Below, piece after piece: positions 1 through 9,350 of a DNA stretch of 64,000 bases (its first letter is position 1; every line of letters begins with the position of its first letter). The notes beneath the pieces are model-generated. The model saw only the letters and a list, made by a program, of their open reading frames with translations, ran no database searches and was not told the origin of the DNA. The DNA lies in contig NZ_RZTZ01000015.1 in assembly GCF_004005475.1 (NCBI RefSeq), forward strand, positions 1 through 64,000. Reading direction: 5' to 3'. The translations under genes and the position numbers were made by a program. The stretch comes from Niallia taxi. Its GTDB lineage: Bacteria; Bacillota; Bacilli; Bacillales; Cytobacillaceae.

Positions 1-46
1 ATTATATGTACGAATATAACTATAAAAGATTCCAAAAACGACTCAA

Positions 47-97
47 CCAGTGTGCTCCGGTTGAATACCGAGTCACACTGGCTGCATAGTCTTTTTT
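47..97. terminator. Hairpin with T-runs on both sides, probable bidirectional terminator
   Basis: CCAGTGTG (47-54) pairs with CACACTGG (74-81), and an inner GGT/ACC pair tightens the loop. A T-run follows on the plus strand (92-97), and the minus strand also reads into a T-run (AAAAA at 34-38). A second, weaker stem (AAGACC 121-126 with GGTCTT 138-143, then a T-run) lies between this one and the first gene. Nothing coding is visible in bases 1-162. Confidence 0.55.
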
Positions 98-162
98 ATG
101 GCTGTCTACTTGACAGGGGTAAGACCAGGTTTATGGGGGTCTTTTTTTAGGGGCTTAGATTT

Positions 163-420
163 TTAAAAGTAATTGTCTATTTCATCTTGATACATTTGAT
201 TGTATGCACTTGTTGCATCAGACTCCGAGTGAAAGAGTGCATCATCATCTTCAATCGTATGAAATGTATCGTTTAAAAATAATGCTAGTGCATTAGGGTC
301 TTTTGGATGCTGCACAATTTCTGCTGGCTTCACATTGGAAACCGATGGTGTATGTGGGTTATGGTAGATAACATATACTTCGTCACCAAGTTGAAGGTCT
401 TTTGGGTCTACTGTGTCCAT
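163..420 (-). CDS. splA: SplA-like transcriptional regulator of spore photoproduct lyase
   Basis: An 85-residue acidic protein. The start of the fold (LGDEVYVIYHNPHTPSV), a central EIVxHPxxP stretch and the DDDALF segment match my memory of SplA, the small RNA-binding-type regulator that limits expression of spore photoproduct lyase (splB). The ATG has a good AAAGGAG site. It lies 17 bases after a 47-residue ORF on the same strand, so the two are probably co-transcribed. In B. subtilis splB follows splA directly; here hairpin terminators follow instead and no splB start is seen in the 162 bases left, so the regulator is separated from its usual partner. The assignment is by remembered similarity only. 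Confidence 0.6.
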   Translation of the reverse strand: MDTVDPKDLQLGDEVYVIYHNPHTPSVSNVKPAEIVQHPKDPNALALFLNDTFHTIEDDDALFHSESDATSAYNQMYQDEIDNYF

Positions 421-437
421 AGTTAGTCTCCTTTTTA

Positions 438-581
438 TTAAGAGTTTTCTCGTTGTTGTCCGATTTCTTTTTCGGCAATGAAGCTGTTGGCTGATTCAAG
501 TCTGGCGAGCTCGTCGACTGAATCTCCGCGATCGTTTGTACGAAGGTGTTGATTTATTTCATTTTCTTGCGTTTTTTTCAT
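438..581 (-). CDS. Small hydrophilic protein of unknown function (47 aa)
   Basis: The reading frame can be extended upstream, but the ATG at 581 has an AAAGGAG site at ideal spacing, giving a 47-residue charged protein that begins MKKTQENEINQHL and has no Cys, Trp or Tyr and no membrane segment. Its size and polar, Gln/Asn/Glu-rich make-up are like many small sporulation proteins, but I do not recognise the family. It sits directly upstream of the splA-like gene on the same strand, which would fit a spore-related role by association only. Confidence 0.55.
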   Translation of the reverse strand: MKKTQENEINQHLRTNDRGDSVDELARLESANSFIAEKEIGQQRENS

Positions 582-644
582 GTTATCTTCTCCTTTAAAA
601 ACAGTGTTTGTAAGTAGAAGGATATTTATGATGGAAAATGACAG

Positions 645-674
645 CAAAAAAGCAGCTATCGTTTATAGCTGCTT
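645..674 (-). terminator. Rho-independent terminator of pepF
   Basis: AGCAGCTAT (651-659) pairs perfectly with ATAGCTGCT (665-673) around a 5-base loop. On the minus strand the stem is followed by a T-run, as expected just after the pepF stop at 702. Confidence 0.85.
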
Positions 675-701
675 CTAAAAACCTAATTAGTAAGGTGCTT
701 T

Positions 702-2516
702 TTAGTTAAAGCTGTCTGCTAGTTCGTCAACTAATGTGCCGACATAGGCAACGGCTTTTTTGATTGCATCTGGTTTTGACATATCCACACCTGCATCGTT
801 CAGCAATTGTAGTGGAGTTTTTGTTCCGCCTGCACGGAGGACATCGAGCCATTTTTCGACTGTTTCTTGGCCGTTTTCGCGAATGCTTTCTGCGACTGCT
901 GTTGATGCTGTTAAACCTGCAGAGTATGTGTATGGGTATAGTCCCATATAATAATGAGGCTGGCGCATCCATGTCATATGGTCCTGCTCTGTAATTTCAA
1001 CAGAATCTCCCCAGAATTCCTTTAAGATATTGCCTTTAACATCATTAAAGACGCTTGCTGTTAATGGTGTACCTTCTTCAGCGAGCTTATATATTCTGCG
1101 TTGGAATTCACCTTCCAGCAAATGTGTAACAAAATTATGATAATAAGTGCCCAAGAGCTGAAGAATTGTCCAACGTCTCATTCTATTGTCATCAGTACGT
1201 GCAAGCAGATAGTCTGCAAGCAGCATTTCATTCATAGTTGATGGTGCTTCAATAAAATAAGTTGATGGTCGTGTATTTACGATTCTTTGGTTTTTGTTTG
1301 CCAAGTAGAAATGACCTGCATGACCAAGCTCATGTGCCAGCATAAATGCACTTCTCATTGTATTGCCCCAAGTGATTAAAATAAATGGGTGAGAGCCATA
1401 TGGGCTTGAGCAAAAAGCACCTGTGGATTTCCCTACATTATCAGCTAAGTCAACCCATCTTTCTGTTAACGCTTTTTTCATGATTTCCGAATATTCTGGT
1501 CCCATCACCTTCAGGGCTTCCAAAATAGTTTCACTAGCTTCCTCATAAGTTGTCTTTGGGTTGAAGTCAGGATCTAATGGTGCCTTTAAGTCACAGAAAA
1601 GCATCTTATCTAGCCCTAATTGCGCCTTTTTCAAATCAGCAAATTTTCTCATTATCGGTGCAAGCTCGTTAAAGATGACACTGATTTGATTATGATACAT
1701 TTCTGTTGTTACTTCCTGTGGCTCCAATAGCATATCTGTGACGGAAGCATAACCGCGAATATTTGCAATGGTCACTTGTTTTTTTACTTCTGTGCTGTAT
1801 GCTGCAGCGATTGTATTATTATAGTTAGATAAACTATCTGTGAATGATTTATAAGCTTTTCTTCTAATGGAAGGATCTGGAGAGAACTCATATACATCCT
1901 CAAACAAGGCGAAGGATACAGGTAACTCGTTGCCTTTCTCGTCTTCAATCGGAGCGAAGCTCATATCTGCCAATTTACTGTTTTGATACACTAAATAAGG
2001 AGAGGCGTGAATTTGTCCTAAAGATGCAAGTACTTTTTCTGTTTCACTCGACAATGCATACTTTTTAGCGGACAGAATTTTTTTAATATTTCGTTTATAT
2101 ACCTCGAGCTCTGGTTCTTCCGCAAGAAATTTCTCTATTAACTCTTCTGGCATCTCGAGAATTTCAGATTGAATGAAGGAAAGAGTACCGTTTACTTTTG
2201 CGTTTAATGCAGCAAAAAGGGAGGAGTTCGCTTGATTTTCAGGATTTGTTCCATCTTCTGATTGCTTTAAGGACGCATATGTACTAATTAGAACTAGCTT
2301 CTCAAGTAACGTTTCTTGAGCCTTCAAGCATTCAAGGAGGGTGGAACTGCTGGTATGCAGTTTTCCTTTAAAATTTTCAAATGCAGGAATGCTGCTTTCC
2401 GCCTGTGTCAGCGCTGCTTTCCACGCTTGTCCATCAACAAAAAGGTCTTCTACCTTCCATTTCAATGCATCTGGCACATCTTTTCGAAATGGCCTTGTTT
2501 GTTTTGTGATTTGCAA
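702..2516 (-). CDS. pepF: Oligoendopeptidase F (M3B zinc peptidase)
   Basis: A 604-residue cytoplasmic zinc metallopeptidase of the M3B family, which cleaves short peptides and helps recycle peptide debris. The zinc site HELGH is near residue 394, followed by the conserved Glu-containing helix (EAPSTMNEML) that supplies the third ligand. The N-terminal helical domain and the C-terminal YxYTYSAGLTAS region are typical, and the length matches the family. The start codon is TTG at 2516, chosen because GGGGAGG lies 7 bases upstream. A second PepF lies at 33.3-35.1 kb; the two are clearly diverged paralogues, not a recent duplication. Confidence 0.93.
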   Translation of the reverse strand: MQITKQTRPFRKDVPDALKWKVEDLFVDGQAWKAALTQAESSIPAFENFKGKLHTSSSTLLECLKAQETLLEKLVLISTYASLKQSEDGTNPENQANSSLFAALNAKVNGTLSFIQSEILEMPEELIEKFLAEEPELEVYKRNIKKILSAKKYALSSETEKVLASLGQIHASPYLVYQNSKLADMSFAPIEDEKGNELPVSFALFEDVYEFSPDPSIRRKAYKSFTDSLSNYNNTIAAAYSTEVKKQVTIANIRGYASVTDMLLEPQEVTTEMYHNQISVIFNELAPIMRKFADLKKAQLGLDKMLFCDLKAPLDPDFNPKTTYEEASETILEALKVMGPEYSEIMKKALTERWVDLADNVGKSTGAFCSSPYGSHPFILITWGNTMRSAFMLAHELGHAGHFYLANKNQRIVNTRPSTYFIEAPSTMNEMLLADYLLARTDDNRMRRWTILQLLGTYYHNFVTHLLEGEFQRRIYKLAEEGTPLTASVFNDVKGNILKEFWGDSVEITEQDHMTWMRQPHYYMGLYPYTYSAGLTASTAVAESIRENGQETVEKWLDVLRAGGTKTPLQLLNDAGVDMSKPDAIKKAVAYVGTLVDELADSFN

Positions 2517-2770
2517 TATAATTCCTCCCCAATTATGGTATTTAGTGATACGAAATGATTATATCACATTATTTAGAATAGTAAGTATTTATTTGATTTA
2601 GAAACTTTAAGCATATTAAACATTATTAATTAATCAGAAAGGACCATTTCCATGGAAAGATGGGGAAAAACACTTTCATCTATATTACATTTCCATTACA
2701 ATCATAAGTGTTGTTAAATTGTCATAAACTTTTCATTTTTAATTTTTAAAATGGTATGGGAGGATCAATT

Positions 2771-4912
2771 TTGTATAACTCCATTCTAGTATTCATTAGC
2801 ATAATATTAATTTATATGGCTAGTTACACTTCATTCGATTTGTTTCAACTCGTTAAGGCGTCTGAAAAGAATAGCCGGTTTTTATTTTTAGCGAGCACTT
2901 TTTCGCTAGGCTTTGGTTTTTGGGTTATGAGCTTTGTTATTTTGATGGCCAATAATATATATGCAACAGCAACCTATGATATCCCAATTGCAACATTATC
3001 TATGTTAATTGGAATATGCTTTGCCGGTATGGCTTTTTATTCTATGCTGGACAAAGAGAATAATAAGCATCGGATTTATGTTAGCAGTTTGTTTTTCAGC
3101 TTTTCGATGCTGTCAGTATTTGTATTAGGGCTGTATTCAATCGGAAATTCCGTTCAAGCAGAAAATATCCCTGCCATTATTATTAGTTTTCTATTATTAT
3201 TTAGTGGCTTTTGTTTTTCCGTTAAATTATCTTTTTATCCTAATAAAAACTCTAAGATAAAACAAAGTATTATAAGACCATTTTGCAGCTTCATCATCAC
3301 AAGTGTTTGTTTTGTCAGTCATTTGATTCTCATGTTCGGCATGACACCAATCGAATATGATCCATCTCATTACGATGACAGCTTTATCGTATATGTCGTT
3401 TTATTTATTACCATCTTGATACTTGGTGGACTAATAGGAACAAGTACATTGATACGGGAGAAGCTGGCAGTAAATGATATAAATGTTCGGGACATGCAGC
3501 ATGCTTTAGATGAATCGTCCATTGTAGCCTTCACAGACAAAAATGGCATGATTACATATGTGAATGATAAATTTGTCGAGATATCTAAATACAGCCGTTC
3601 TGAATTACTTGGGCAAAACCATCGCATCATTAATTCCGGCTACCACTCACCAGAGTTCTTTAAGGAATTGTGGAAAACCATTAGCTCCGGGAACATTTGG
3701 AAAGGGGAAATCCGCAATAAAGCAAAGGATGGCAGTCATTATTGGGTGGATACCGTCATTGTTCCATTTATGAACAAAAAGGGTGAACCATATCAATATG
3801 TATCTATAAGAAGAGATATTTCAGAACAGAAACAGGATCAATTAAGAATAAAGGAAATGGTTCAGGAGGTAAGCGATATAAAGTTTGCTCTTGACCAATC
3901 GAGCATTATTGCCTTTACAGATAAGCGTGGAATCATCTCAAATGTGAATGATAAGTTTTGTCGCATATCAGGATACACTTCGGAAGAATTAATCGGACAA
4001 ACACACCGAATTGTCAATTCTGGCTATCATTCAGCCGCTTTTTTCGAAGAGCTGTGGAATACCATATCTACCGGAAATGTTTGGAAGGGAGAAATTCGTA
4101 ATAAAGCGAAAAACGGCTCCTACTATTGGGTAGATACCACCATTATTCCTTTCATGGATAAGCAAAACAAACCTTTTAAATACTTAGCAATCAGAAATGA
4201 TATTACGGAAAAGAAACGGACAGAGGAAATTCTTCATCGTCAAGATAAGCTTGCTGCTGTCGGTCAGCTTGCTGCAGGCATAGCTCATGAAATTCGGAAT
4301 CCATTGACGTCCATTAAAGGGTACACAGAATTTTTGAGTATGGATGAAACAGGTAAAGACAGGCAGGAATTGTTTTCCATCGTTCTAGAAGAGATTGAGC
4401 GTGTCAATTCAATCGTTGAGGAGTTTATGGTGCTTTCTAAACCAACAGCTGCGAGTTTGCAGAAAAAGGAAATCATTCCGATTATCACTAATGTACTTTC
4501 TGTTTTGGATTATCAATTAAGAAAAAGCAAGATAACAACACAGTTAACCTTTGATGATAGTGAGTCATTAGTAGAGTGTGATGAAAATAAGCTGAAGCAG
4601 GTTTTTCTTAATTTCATTAAAAACGCTGTGGAGGCAATGCCAAATGGCGGGAACTTACTAATAGCTGTTAAATCCTCTGAGGAGATAAAAGTTGAAATCA
4701 AGGATAATGGAGTCGGGATGACAGAAGAACAGCTCCAAAAAATAGGTGAGCCATTCTTTACAACAAAAAATGATGGAACAGGTTTAGGTTTACTTGTTAG
4801 TTTTAAGATTATTGAGAGCTTTAAAGGGAAAGTATATATAGAAAGTGAAAAAAACAAAGGTACATCCTTCCATATTTCATTTCCAAAAGCCAATAATACT
4901 CTAGGTGAATGA
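2771..4912 (+). CDS. Membrane sensor histidine kinase with MHYT-like N-terminus and tandem PAS domains
   Basis: About 713 residues. The N-terminal quarter has roughly seven membrane helices that follow the pattern of the MHYT sensor domain (ASYTSFDL, then GFGFWVMSFV, later SHLILMFGM), but the histidine of the first motif is Ser. Two PAS/PAC domains follow (about 250-356 and 376-482). They are so alike (WKGEIRNKAK and YYWVD/HYWVD in both) that they must be an internal duplication. Then come a HisKA domain with the phospho-acceptor His in GIAHEIRNP near residue 506, and a HATPase with N, G1 and G2 boxes ending in TGLGL. I chose TTG at 2771 because GGGAGG at 2758-2763 sits 7 bases upstream; an ATG at 2756 would overlap this site. 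No response regulator is adjacent, as for orphan sporulation-type kinases. Its signal is unknown. Confidence 0.85.
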   Translation: MYNSILVFISIILIYMASYTSFDLFQLVKASEKNSRFLFLASTFSLGFGFWVMSFVILMANNIYATATYDIPIATLSMLIGICFAGMAFYSMLDKENNKHRIYVSSLFFSFSMLSVFVLGLYSIGNSVQAENIPAIIISFLLLFSGFCFSVKLSFYPNKNSKIKQSIIRPFCSFIITSVCFVSHLILMFGMTPIEYDPSHYDDSFIVYVVLFITILILGGLIGTSTLIREKLAVNDINVRDMQHALDESSIVAFTDKNGMITYVNDKFVEISKYSRSELLGQNHRIINSGYHSPEFFKELWKTISSGNIWKGEIRNKAKDGSHYWVDTVIVPFMNKKGEPYQYVSIRRDISEQKQDQLRIKEMVQEVSDIKFALDQSSIIAFTDKRGIISNVNDKFCRISGYTSEELIGQTHRIVNSGYHSAAFFEELWNTISTGNVWKGEIRNKAKNGSYYWVDTTIIPFMDKQNKPFKYLAIRNDITEKKRTEEILHRQDKLAAVGQLAAGIAHEIRNPLTSIKGYTEFLSMDETGKDRQELFSIVLEEIERVNSIVEEFMVLSKPTAASLQKKEIIPIITNVLSVLDYQLRKSKITTQLTFDDSESLVECDENKLKQVFLNFIKNAVEAMPNGGNLLIAVKSSEEIKVEIKDNGVGMTEEQLQKIGEPFFTTKNDGTGLGLLVSFKIIESFKGKVYIESEKNKGTSFHISFPKANNTLGE

Positions 4913-4994
4913 ACCTATTAATTTCAATATACTTCCAAAAGGGTAAGAGCAAGGATATATAATTTTATACTATTCTGACAATTAGACTTGTAAC

Positions 4995-5011
4995 TGTTAA
5001 GGCTTTGTCAT
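4995..5011 (+). promoter_or_regulatory. WalR-like box upstream of the LysM/3D gene
   Basis: TGTTAA-N5-TGTCAT matches the WalR (YycF) direct repeat TGTWAH-N5-TGTWAH at all but one fixed position. It lies about 100 bases before the start codon of a YocH-like gene; yocH is a known WalR-activated gene in B. subtilis. A GATAAT element at 5067-5072 could be the -10, though I see no good -35. Confidence 0.5.
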
Positions 5012-5113
5012 ATTAGTAATGGAATTGGTATCTCCTTGTTCTTTTTATTTGCGCATTTCATGTTAAGATAATACCCGTTAGCTTGTTTAAGCTAGTTAGG
5101 AGGTAAAAAGTAA

Positions 5114-5869
5114 ATGAAAAAATTATTATCATTTATTGCATGCGCAACAATTGCCACTTCCATTGCGACTGAAGCGAAGGCGGCAGAAGTCACAGTTAAA
5201 GAGGGAGACACACTTTGGAGCATATCCAAAGACTATGATGTTTCCACAGAAGACATAAAAACTTGGAATGACCTTAATTCTGACATAATTAAAGTAAACG
5301 ATACATTAGATCTCCAAGTGGAGAAAACGCATAAAGTTAAAAAAGGCGACACGCTTTGGAGCTTAGCGAAGGATAACGACAATACAGTTGATGATTTAAT
5401 GAAGTGGAATAAACTCCCTTCTGAAAAAATCTATGTTGGTGAAGAACTGATTGTCGATAATGGCATCGAGAAAAAAGATGCTGACAGCGCAGTGAAAGAA
5501 GAAAAACAAGAAGAAAAACAGGAAAAAAAGGCAGTGAAAACAGCTTCTGCACCAGTTGAAAAAGACGATTCCGGCAATGCAGAAACAGTTACTGTTTCAG
5601 CTACAGCCTATACAGCGGACTGTAAAGGTTGTTCTGGTATAACAGCAACAGGTATAGATTTGAAGGAAAATCCTAATAAAAAGGTCATTGCAGTAGATCC
5701 AAAGGTCATTCCACTTGGTTCAACCGTATATGTTGAAGGCTACGGAAAAGCAGTAGCAGGCGATACTGGTGGAGCAATTAAAGGAAACAAAATTGATTTA
5801 TTTATGTCTTCTGAAAAAGATGCTTTAAACTGGGGAAGAAAACAAGTTGAAGTCAAAATCATTGACTAA
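5114..5869 (+). CDS. Secreted LysM-3D cell wall protein (YocH-like)
   Basis: A 251-residue exported protein. It has a Sec signal peptide ending near AKA (about 24), two LysM modules (about 25-69 and 72-116, both starting VKxGDTLWS), a Lys/Glu-rich linker, and a C-terminal 3D domain from about residue 155. The three aspartates of the 3D domain are seen in AVDPKVIPLG, VAGDTGG and KIDLF. The family includes B. subtilis YocH and related lytic-transglycosylase-like wall hydrolases that act on peptidoglycan. The gene has a strong AGGAGG site, a WalR-like box upstream, and ends in a perfect 21-bp terminator stem. It appears monocistronic. Confidence 0.88.
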   Translation: MKKLLSFIACATIATSIATEAKAAEVTVKEGDTLWSISKDYDVSTEDIKTWNDLNSDIIKVNDTLDLQVEKTHKVKKGDTLWSLAKDNDNTVDDLMKWNKLPSEKIYVGEELIVDNGIEKKDADSAVKEEKQEEKQEKKAVKTASAPVEKDDSGNAETVTVSATAYTADCKGCSGITATGIDLKENPNKKVIAVDPKVIPLGSTVYVEGYGKAVAGDTGGAIKGNKIDLFMSSEKDALNWGRKQVEVKIID

Positions 5870-5870
5870 T

Positions 5871-5917
5871 AAAGCACAAAAAAAGGATAGCATGCCGCTA
5901 TCCTTTTTTTGTGCTTT
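5871..5917. terminator. Bidirectional terminator with a perfect 21-bp stem
   Basis: Bases 5871-5891 and 5897-5917 are perfect reverse complements around a 5-base loop. The A7 and T7 runs within the arms give a U-tract for either direction. It separates the LysM/3D gene from the convergent coiled-coil gene, whose stop codon (5916-5918) lies at the end of the stem. Confidence 0.93.
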
Positions 5918-6644
5918 ATTTCTTTTCCTTCTCATTTGTTTTAACAAAAAATTTTTGTACGGGAATAACCATCGATTTTAAATTGTCCTCGAACTTTGCA
6001 GCTAAAAATTCGATTCTTTCAAAAATAACTTCTTTTAAATAATCCATTTGTCTCGACAATTTGCTGATTTTCCCATCTGTATCCTCGACTTTTTCTAAGA
6101 TAGTCTGTTGGAATATTTCTTGAAGCTCTAATTTTTCTTCGATTTGCTGCTGTGTTTCTTCTGTTTGATTTATTTTTTCCTGTAAGGCAGCTGTGGTTTG
6201 TTTAAAATCCTCGAGGGTTTCTGTAAGATTACTGATTGCTTTATCCTGAAATACGAACTGATCGAGAATGGCAGTATGAACATTTTGCTCATCTGAAAGC
6301 TTTTGGGCATTTTCTTTTGCTAATTTTTCTGCAGTAAGAGCAGATTGAAGAACCGCCTTTAAATGATCCTGATTATTTTTTGTTTCTTCTAGAACCTGAT
6401 CAGTAACGTTTCCCTGAATGTAAAGTAATTCCTCGAGCTGCTGCAGCTTTTCTGCTTGTTCTTGCGTATTATTATTAGCTTGCAAATAAATATCCTCTAA
6501 TTTCATCCGCAGCATTTCGTTTTTTGCATGTTGTGCTGCCATATATGCCTCTAAATAGTTGTACTGGAAAACAGATTGCGAAGTAGCTGCCGTTATATTT
6601 GTCTCTGGCAAGTAAACGGGTGAACTTTGTTTAAGGTCAGGCAA
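5916..6644 (-). CDS. Coiled-coil protein of unknown function (242 aa)
   Basis: Almost the whole protein from about residue 30 to 215 is a Gln/Glu/Lys/Leu-rich heptad pattern (LEDIYLQ, KLQQLEELL, ILEKVED), so it should form a long coiled coil. The N-terminus (MPDLKQSSPVYLPETNI) and C-terminus (VIPVQKFFVKTNEKEKK) are short and non-helical. There is no signal peptide, membrane helix or enzymatic motif. The start is TTG at 6644 with GAGGAGG 8 bases upstream. I do not recognise a named family. It stands alone between convergent and divergent neighbours, so context gives no clue. Confidence 0.6.
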   Translation of the reverse strand: MPDLKQSSPVYLPETNITAATSQSVFQYNYLEAYMAAQHAKNEMLRMKLEDIYLQANNNTQEQAEKLQQLEELLYIQGNVTDQVLEETKNNQDHLKAVLQSALTAEKLAKENAQKLSDEQNVHTAILDQFVFQDKAISNLTETLEDFKQTTAALQEKINQTEETQQQIEEKLELQEIFQQTILEKVEDTDGKISKLSRQMDYLKEVIFERIEFLAAKFEDNLKSMVIPVQKFFVKTNEKEKK

Positions 6645-6795
6645 ATTATTTCCTCCTCTTTTTTCGTATCATTACAGCTTATGAACAAATGTTAAAAAAG
6701 GTTGCAAGTGGAATAGTCTGAATAAAAGGCTTGGACTAAACTAGAGACCAAGATGTCCGATATAAAGATGTACTATTTATATTGGGAGGTAACAT

Positions 6796-8850
6796 ATGTC
6801 TTTAAAAAACAAGATGATTGGCATAACAAGCGTAATCATCATTGTGCTTATAGCAGCATCCAGCCTTTTGCAGTTTGTTGAAACAAATAAGCTAAAACAA
6901 AATACAGAATTAGTTATACAGCAGTTGGAATCAAATTCAAAAAAGGATGTAGAATCAAAACTGACTGGGCTGTCAACGGAAATTTCTCAGCATGTTATGG
7001 TTTTGGAGCAGCAATTAGATGAAAGTATGGCTAATGCTGCATACACACTCCAACAGATTGATGCACAACGCAATGTTTCAAACGAAGATTTGAAACAAAT
7101 TGCCAAACAAACAGAAATGACCGATTTCTTATTGACCAATGATAAAGGGGTGTTCACCCATTCCACGGATAAGGCTTCCATTGGTTTTAACTTACTTACC
7201 TTCGATCCAAATGTAAAAGGACTTATAACTGGTGATATGAAAATGTTGGAGGGACCTTTAACAATTAAGAAAGAAAATGGAGAGATTTTTAAATTCACCT
7301 CTATTCCGAGACTTAACGGGAAAGGAATATTGGAAGTCGGACGTAATGCAGAAGTATTTGAAGACTCTCTTTCTAAATTCATTCAGCAGGGTAATGGTGT
7401 TCAATCCATATACTTGATTAGTAGCAGCAATGTTGTATTAACAGAGTCGTTGAAAACAGGGCAGGAATCTGTTCTTAAAAAGGGTTCCACAACAAAAGAT
7501 GACACAATCAAAAAAGTGGTTGATTCAAAAGAACCGACATTAAACATGGAAGACAAAAAAGCTGAAATTTATTATCCAATCATCGTGGACGAAGAAGTGA
7601 GATATGTACTGCTTGCACAGGTAGATACCACATCCTATTTCCAAAATGCAAAAATTGCGAGTGGGACATTAAATGATGTTCAAGACAGCTTAACAAAAAC
7701 AAATATAACGTCCATTTTCTTGTCATTAATACTATCAGCAGTCCTAATTGCTGCATTAGTTTACATTATTAGAAGAAGCTTAAAGCCGTTAGATGATATT
7801 AATCTGCAAGCACAAAATATCGCTCAAGGTGATTTGCAAAATGAGAAGGTTCTGATTCAGTCAAAGGACGAAATTGGGGAGCTTGCATCATCCTTTGGTA
7901 TGATGACTGAGAACTTGCGAGGAGTTATTCACAAGGTGAGAGCAGCTGCAGAACAGGTTGCTGCCTCAAGTGAGGAGCTCTCTGCAGGTACAGAGGAAAT
8001 GAACGCAGCGTCAGAGCATATTTCTGCAACAATCCATGAAGTAAACCACGCGATGGACAAACAAGTTTCAGAATTAGAGGAAACAGACAAATCTGTGGCA
8101 AGCATGTTAAACTATGTCCAACATATAGCTGTGAGCTCAGACAGTGTAACAAAAAGATCTGTTGAGGCGTCAGCTAAAGCAGCTAATGGAAATAAGGCAA
8201 TTGGCACAGTTGAGACACAAATGGATAGGATAAGTAAGCGTGTGAAAGAGTCAGCGACTGTGATTACAGAGCTTGGAAGCTATTCAAGTGAAATAGGTGA
8301 AATTTCTCAAGTAATAACAGCGATTGCCGATCAAACAAACTTGCTTGCATTAAACGCAGCCATTGAAGCGGCGAGAGCAGGTGAACAGGGCAAAGGCTTT
8401 GCTGTTGTGGCAGAAGAGGTTCGCCATTTGGCAGAACAATCCTCTGACTCAGCAAGTAAAATCAGTGGGCTTATCGGCAGAATTCAAAAAGAGACAGCTA
8501 AAGCTGTGGAATCAATGAATGATGCAACGGCCGAAGTGGACGGCGGCATTGTAGTAGTGAAGCAAACGGGAGAAATCTTCGGTGAAATAGAAACTGCTGT
8601 TGATGAGGTCAGTGAACAAATCACTTCTGTATCACAATCTGTTAAAGAACTGAATAACGGCATGGAAAAAATCGTTCAGGCAATTAATCTTGTTAAGCAA
8701 ATGGCAGAGCAAACAGATCAAGGAACACAAAACGTATCTGCTGCAACAGAAGAACAAATAGCATCCATGCAGGAAATATCAGCATCAGCCATAGGTTTAA
8801 GCAAAATGGCAGAAGAGCTGATGCTGGTAATAAATAAATTTAAACTGTAA
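6796..8850 (+). CDS. Methyl-accepting chemotaxis protein with extracellular sensor domain
   Basis: A 684-residue chemoreceptor: TM1 at about 8-27, an extracytoplasmic Cache-type ligand domain of about 275 residues, TM2 at about 303-327, a HAMP domain ([10 protein letters not shown] onward), and a long cytoplasmic signalling domain. The invariant hairpin tip near residue 512 is [20 protein letters not shown], where CheA and CheW bind. Gln/Glu pairs for methylation flank it. The start ATG has GGGAGG 7 bases upstream. No che genes are nearby, which is common for receptors. The ligand cannot be told from sequence. Confidence 0.92.
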   Translation: MSLKNKMIGITSVIIIVLIAASSLLQFVETNKLKQNTELVIQQLESNSKKDVESKLTGLSTEISQHVMVLEQQLDESMANAAYTLQQIDAQRNVSNEDLKQIAKQTEMTDFLLTNDKGVFTHSTDKASIGFNLLTFDPNVKGLITGDMKMLEGPLTIKKENGEIFKFTSIPRLNGKGILEVGRNAEVFEDSLSKFIQQGNGVQSIYLISSSNVVLTESLKTGQESVLKKGSTTKDDTIKKVVDSKEPTLNMEDKKAEIYYPIIVDEEVRYVLLAQVDTTSYFQNAKIASGTLNDVQDSLTKTNITSIFLSLILSAVLIAALVYIIRRSLKPLDDINLQAQNIAQGDLQNEKVLIQSKDEIGELASSFGMMTENLRGVIHKVRAAAEQVAASSEELSAGTEEMNAASEHISATIHEVNHAMDKQVSELEETDKSVASMLNYVQHIAVSSDSVTKRSVEASAKAANGNKAIGTVETQMDRISKRVKESATVITELGSYSSEIGEISQVITAIADQTNLLALNAAIEAARAGEQGKGFAVVAEEVRHLAEQSSDSASKISGLIGRIQKETAKAVESMNDATAEVDGGIVVVKQTGEIFGEIETAVDEVSEQITSVSQSVKELNNGMEKIVQAINLVKQMAEQTDQGTQNVSAATEEQIASMQEISASAIGLSKMAEELMLVINKFKL

Positions 8851-8863
8851 AAAGCTTAAAATA

Positions 8864-8950
8864 GAAGCTGAGACATACGTATGTAAGTCCAAATAAAAAC
8901 CAAACTATCTTATCATATTGATTAATAGTTTGGTTTTTTGTGTTTCTGTT
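8864..8950 (+). repeat. Degenerate copy of an intergenic repeat, with terminator-like hairpin
   Basis: AGCTGAGACATA at 8866-8877 is followed by a hairpin (8896-8908 pairing with 8925-8937, a 13-bp stem with ACCAAACTAT) and a T-run. The order and wording match the reverse complement of the element at 23584-23909 (GGCTGGGACATA, then an ACCGAACTA hairpin, then TTTTTTGTTTCT). The hairpin could end transcription of the chemoreceptor gene. The rest of the 500-base gap (to 9350) shows no convincing gene. Confidence 0.6.
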
Positions 8951-9350
8951 TGAGAACAATAATCATTGTAGCAGAGGACGCTCCGAATGCTTGGGAAGTA
9001 GAGATAATTTAAACCCACAGACGAAGATGCCTTCTGAAAAAAGTATGCGGTTACAATAAAAGGAAACAAATTAATGAATAAGTCCAAGATTCTTGTTCAA
9101 GGGTATATGAAATAAACTTATAATTCATGTTTAGGAAATAATGGAATGAAACCGATGCAAACGAAGGAAGATTAGTATATTCAAAGAGGAATTACACATT
9201 TTATTTCTAATAAAAAAACTTATGTAAGCAGCATTTTTCTGTATGTATAAAACGGGTTAGCAGAATAAAGATAGTATAGGAGGGGAGTTCATTAACTAAG
9301 CAAAGTGGATAAGAAGAGCAAGATGTTTGCTCCTCTTCATTTGCTTTTTG
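8951..9350. other. Gene-poor intergenic stretch
   Basis: No ORF with a ribosome site was found on either strand. The only notable items are an isolated AGGAGGGGAG at 9280-9289 that is not followed by a start codon, and a weak imperfect hairpin at about 9300-9350 (AGAAGAGCAA against TTGCTCCTCTT, then a T-run) that could end plus-strand transcription. Confidence 0.4.
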
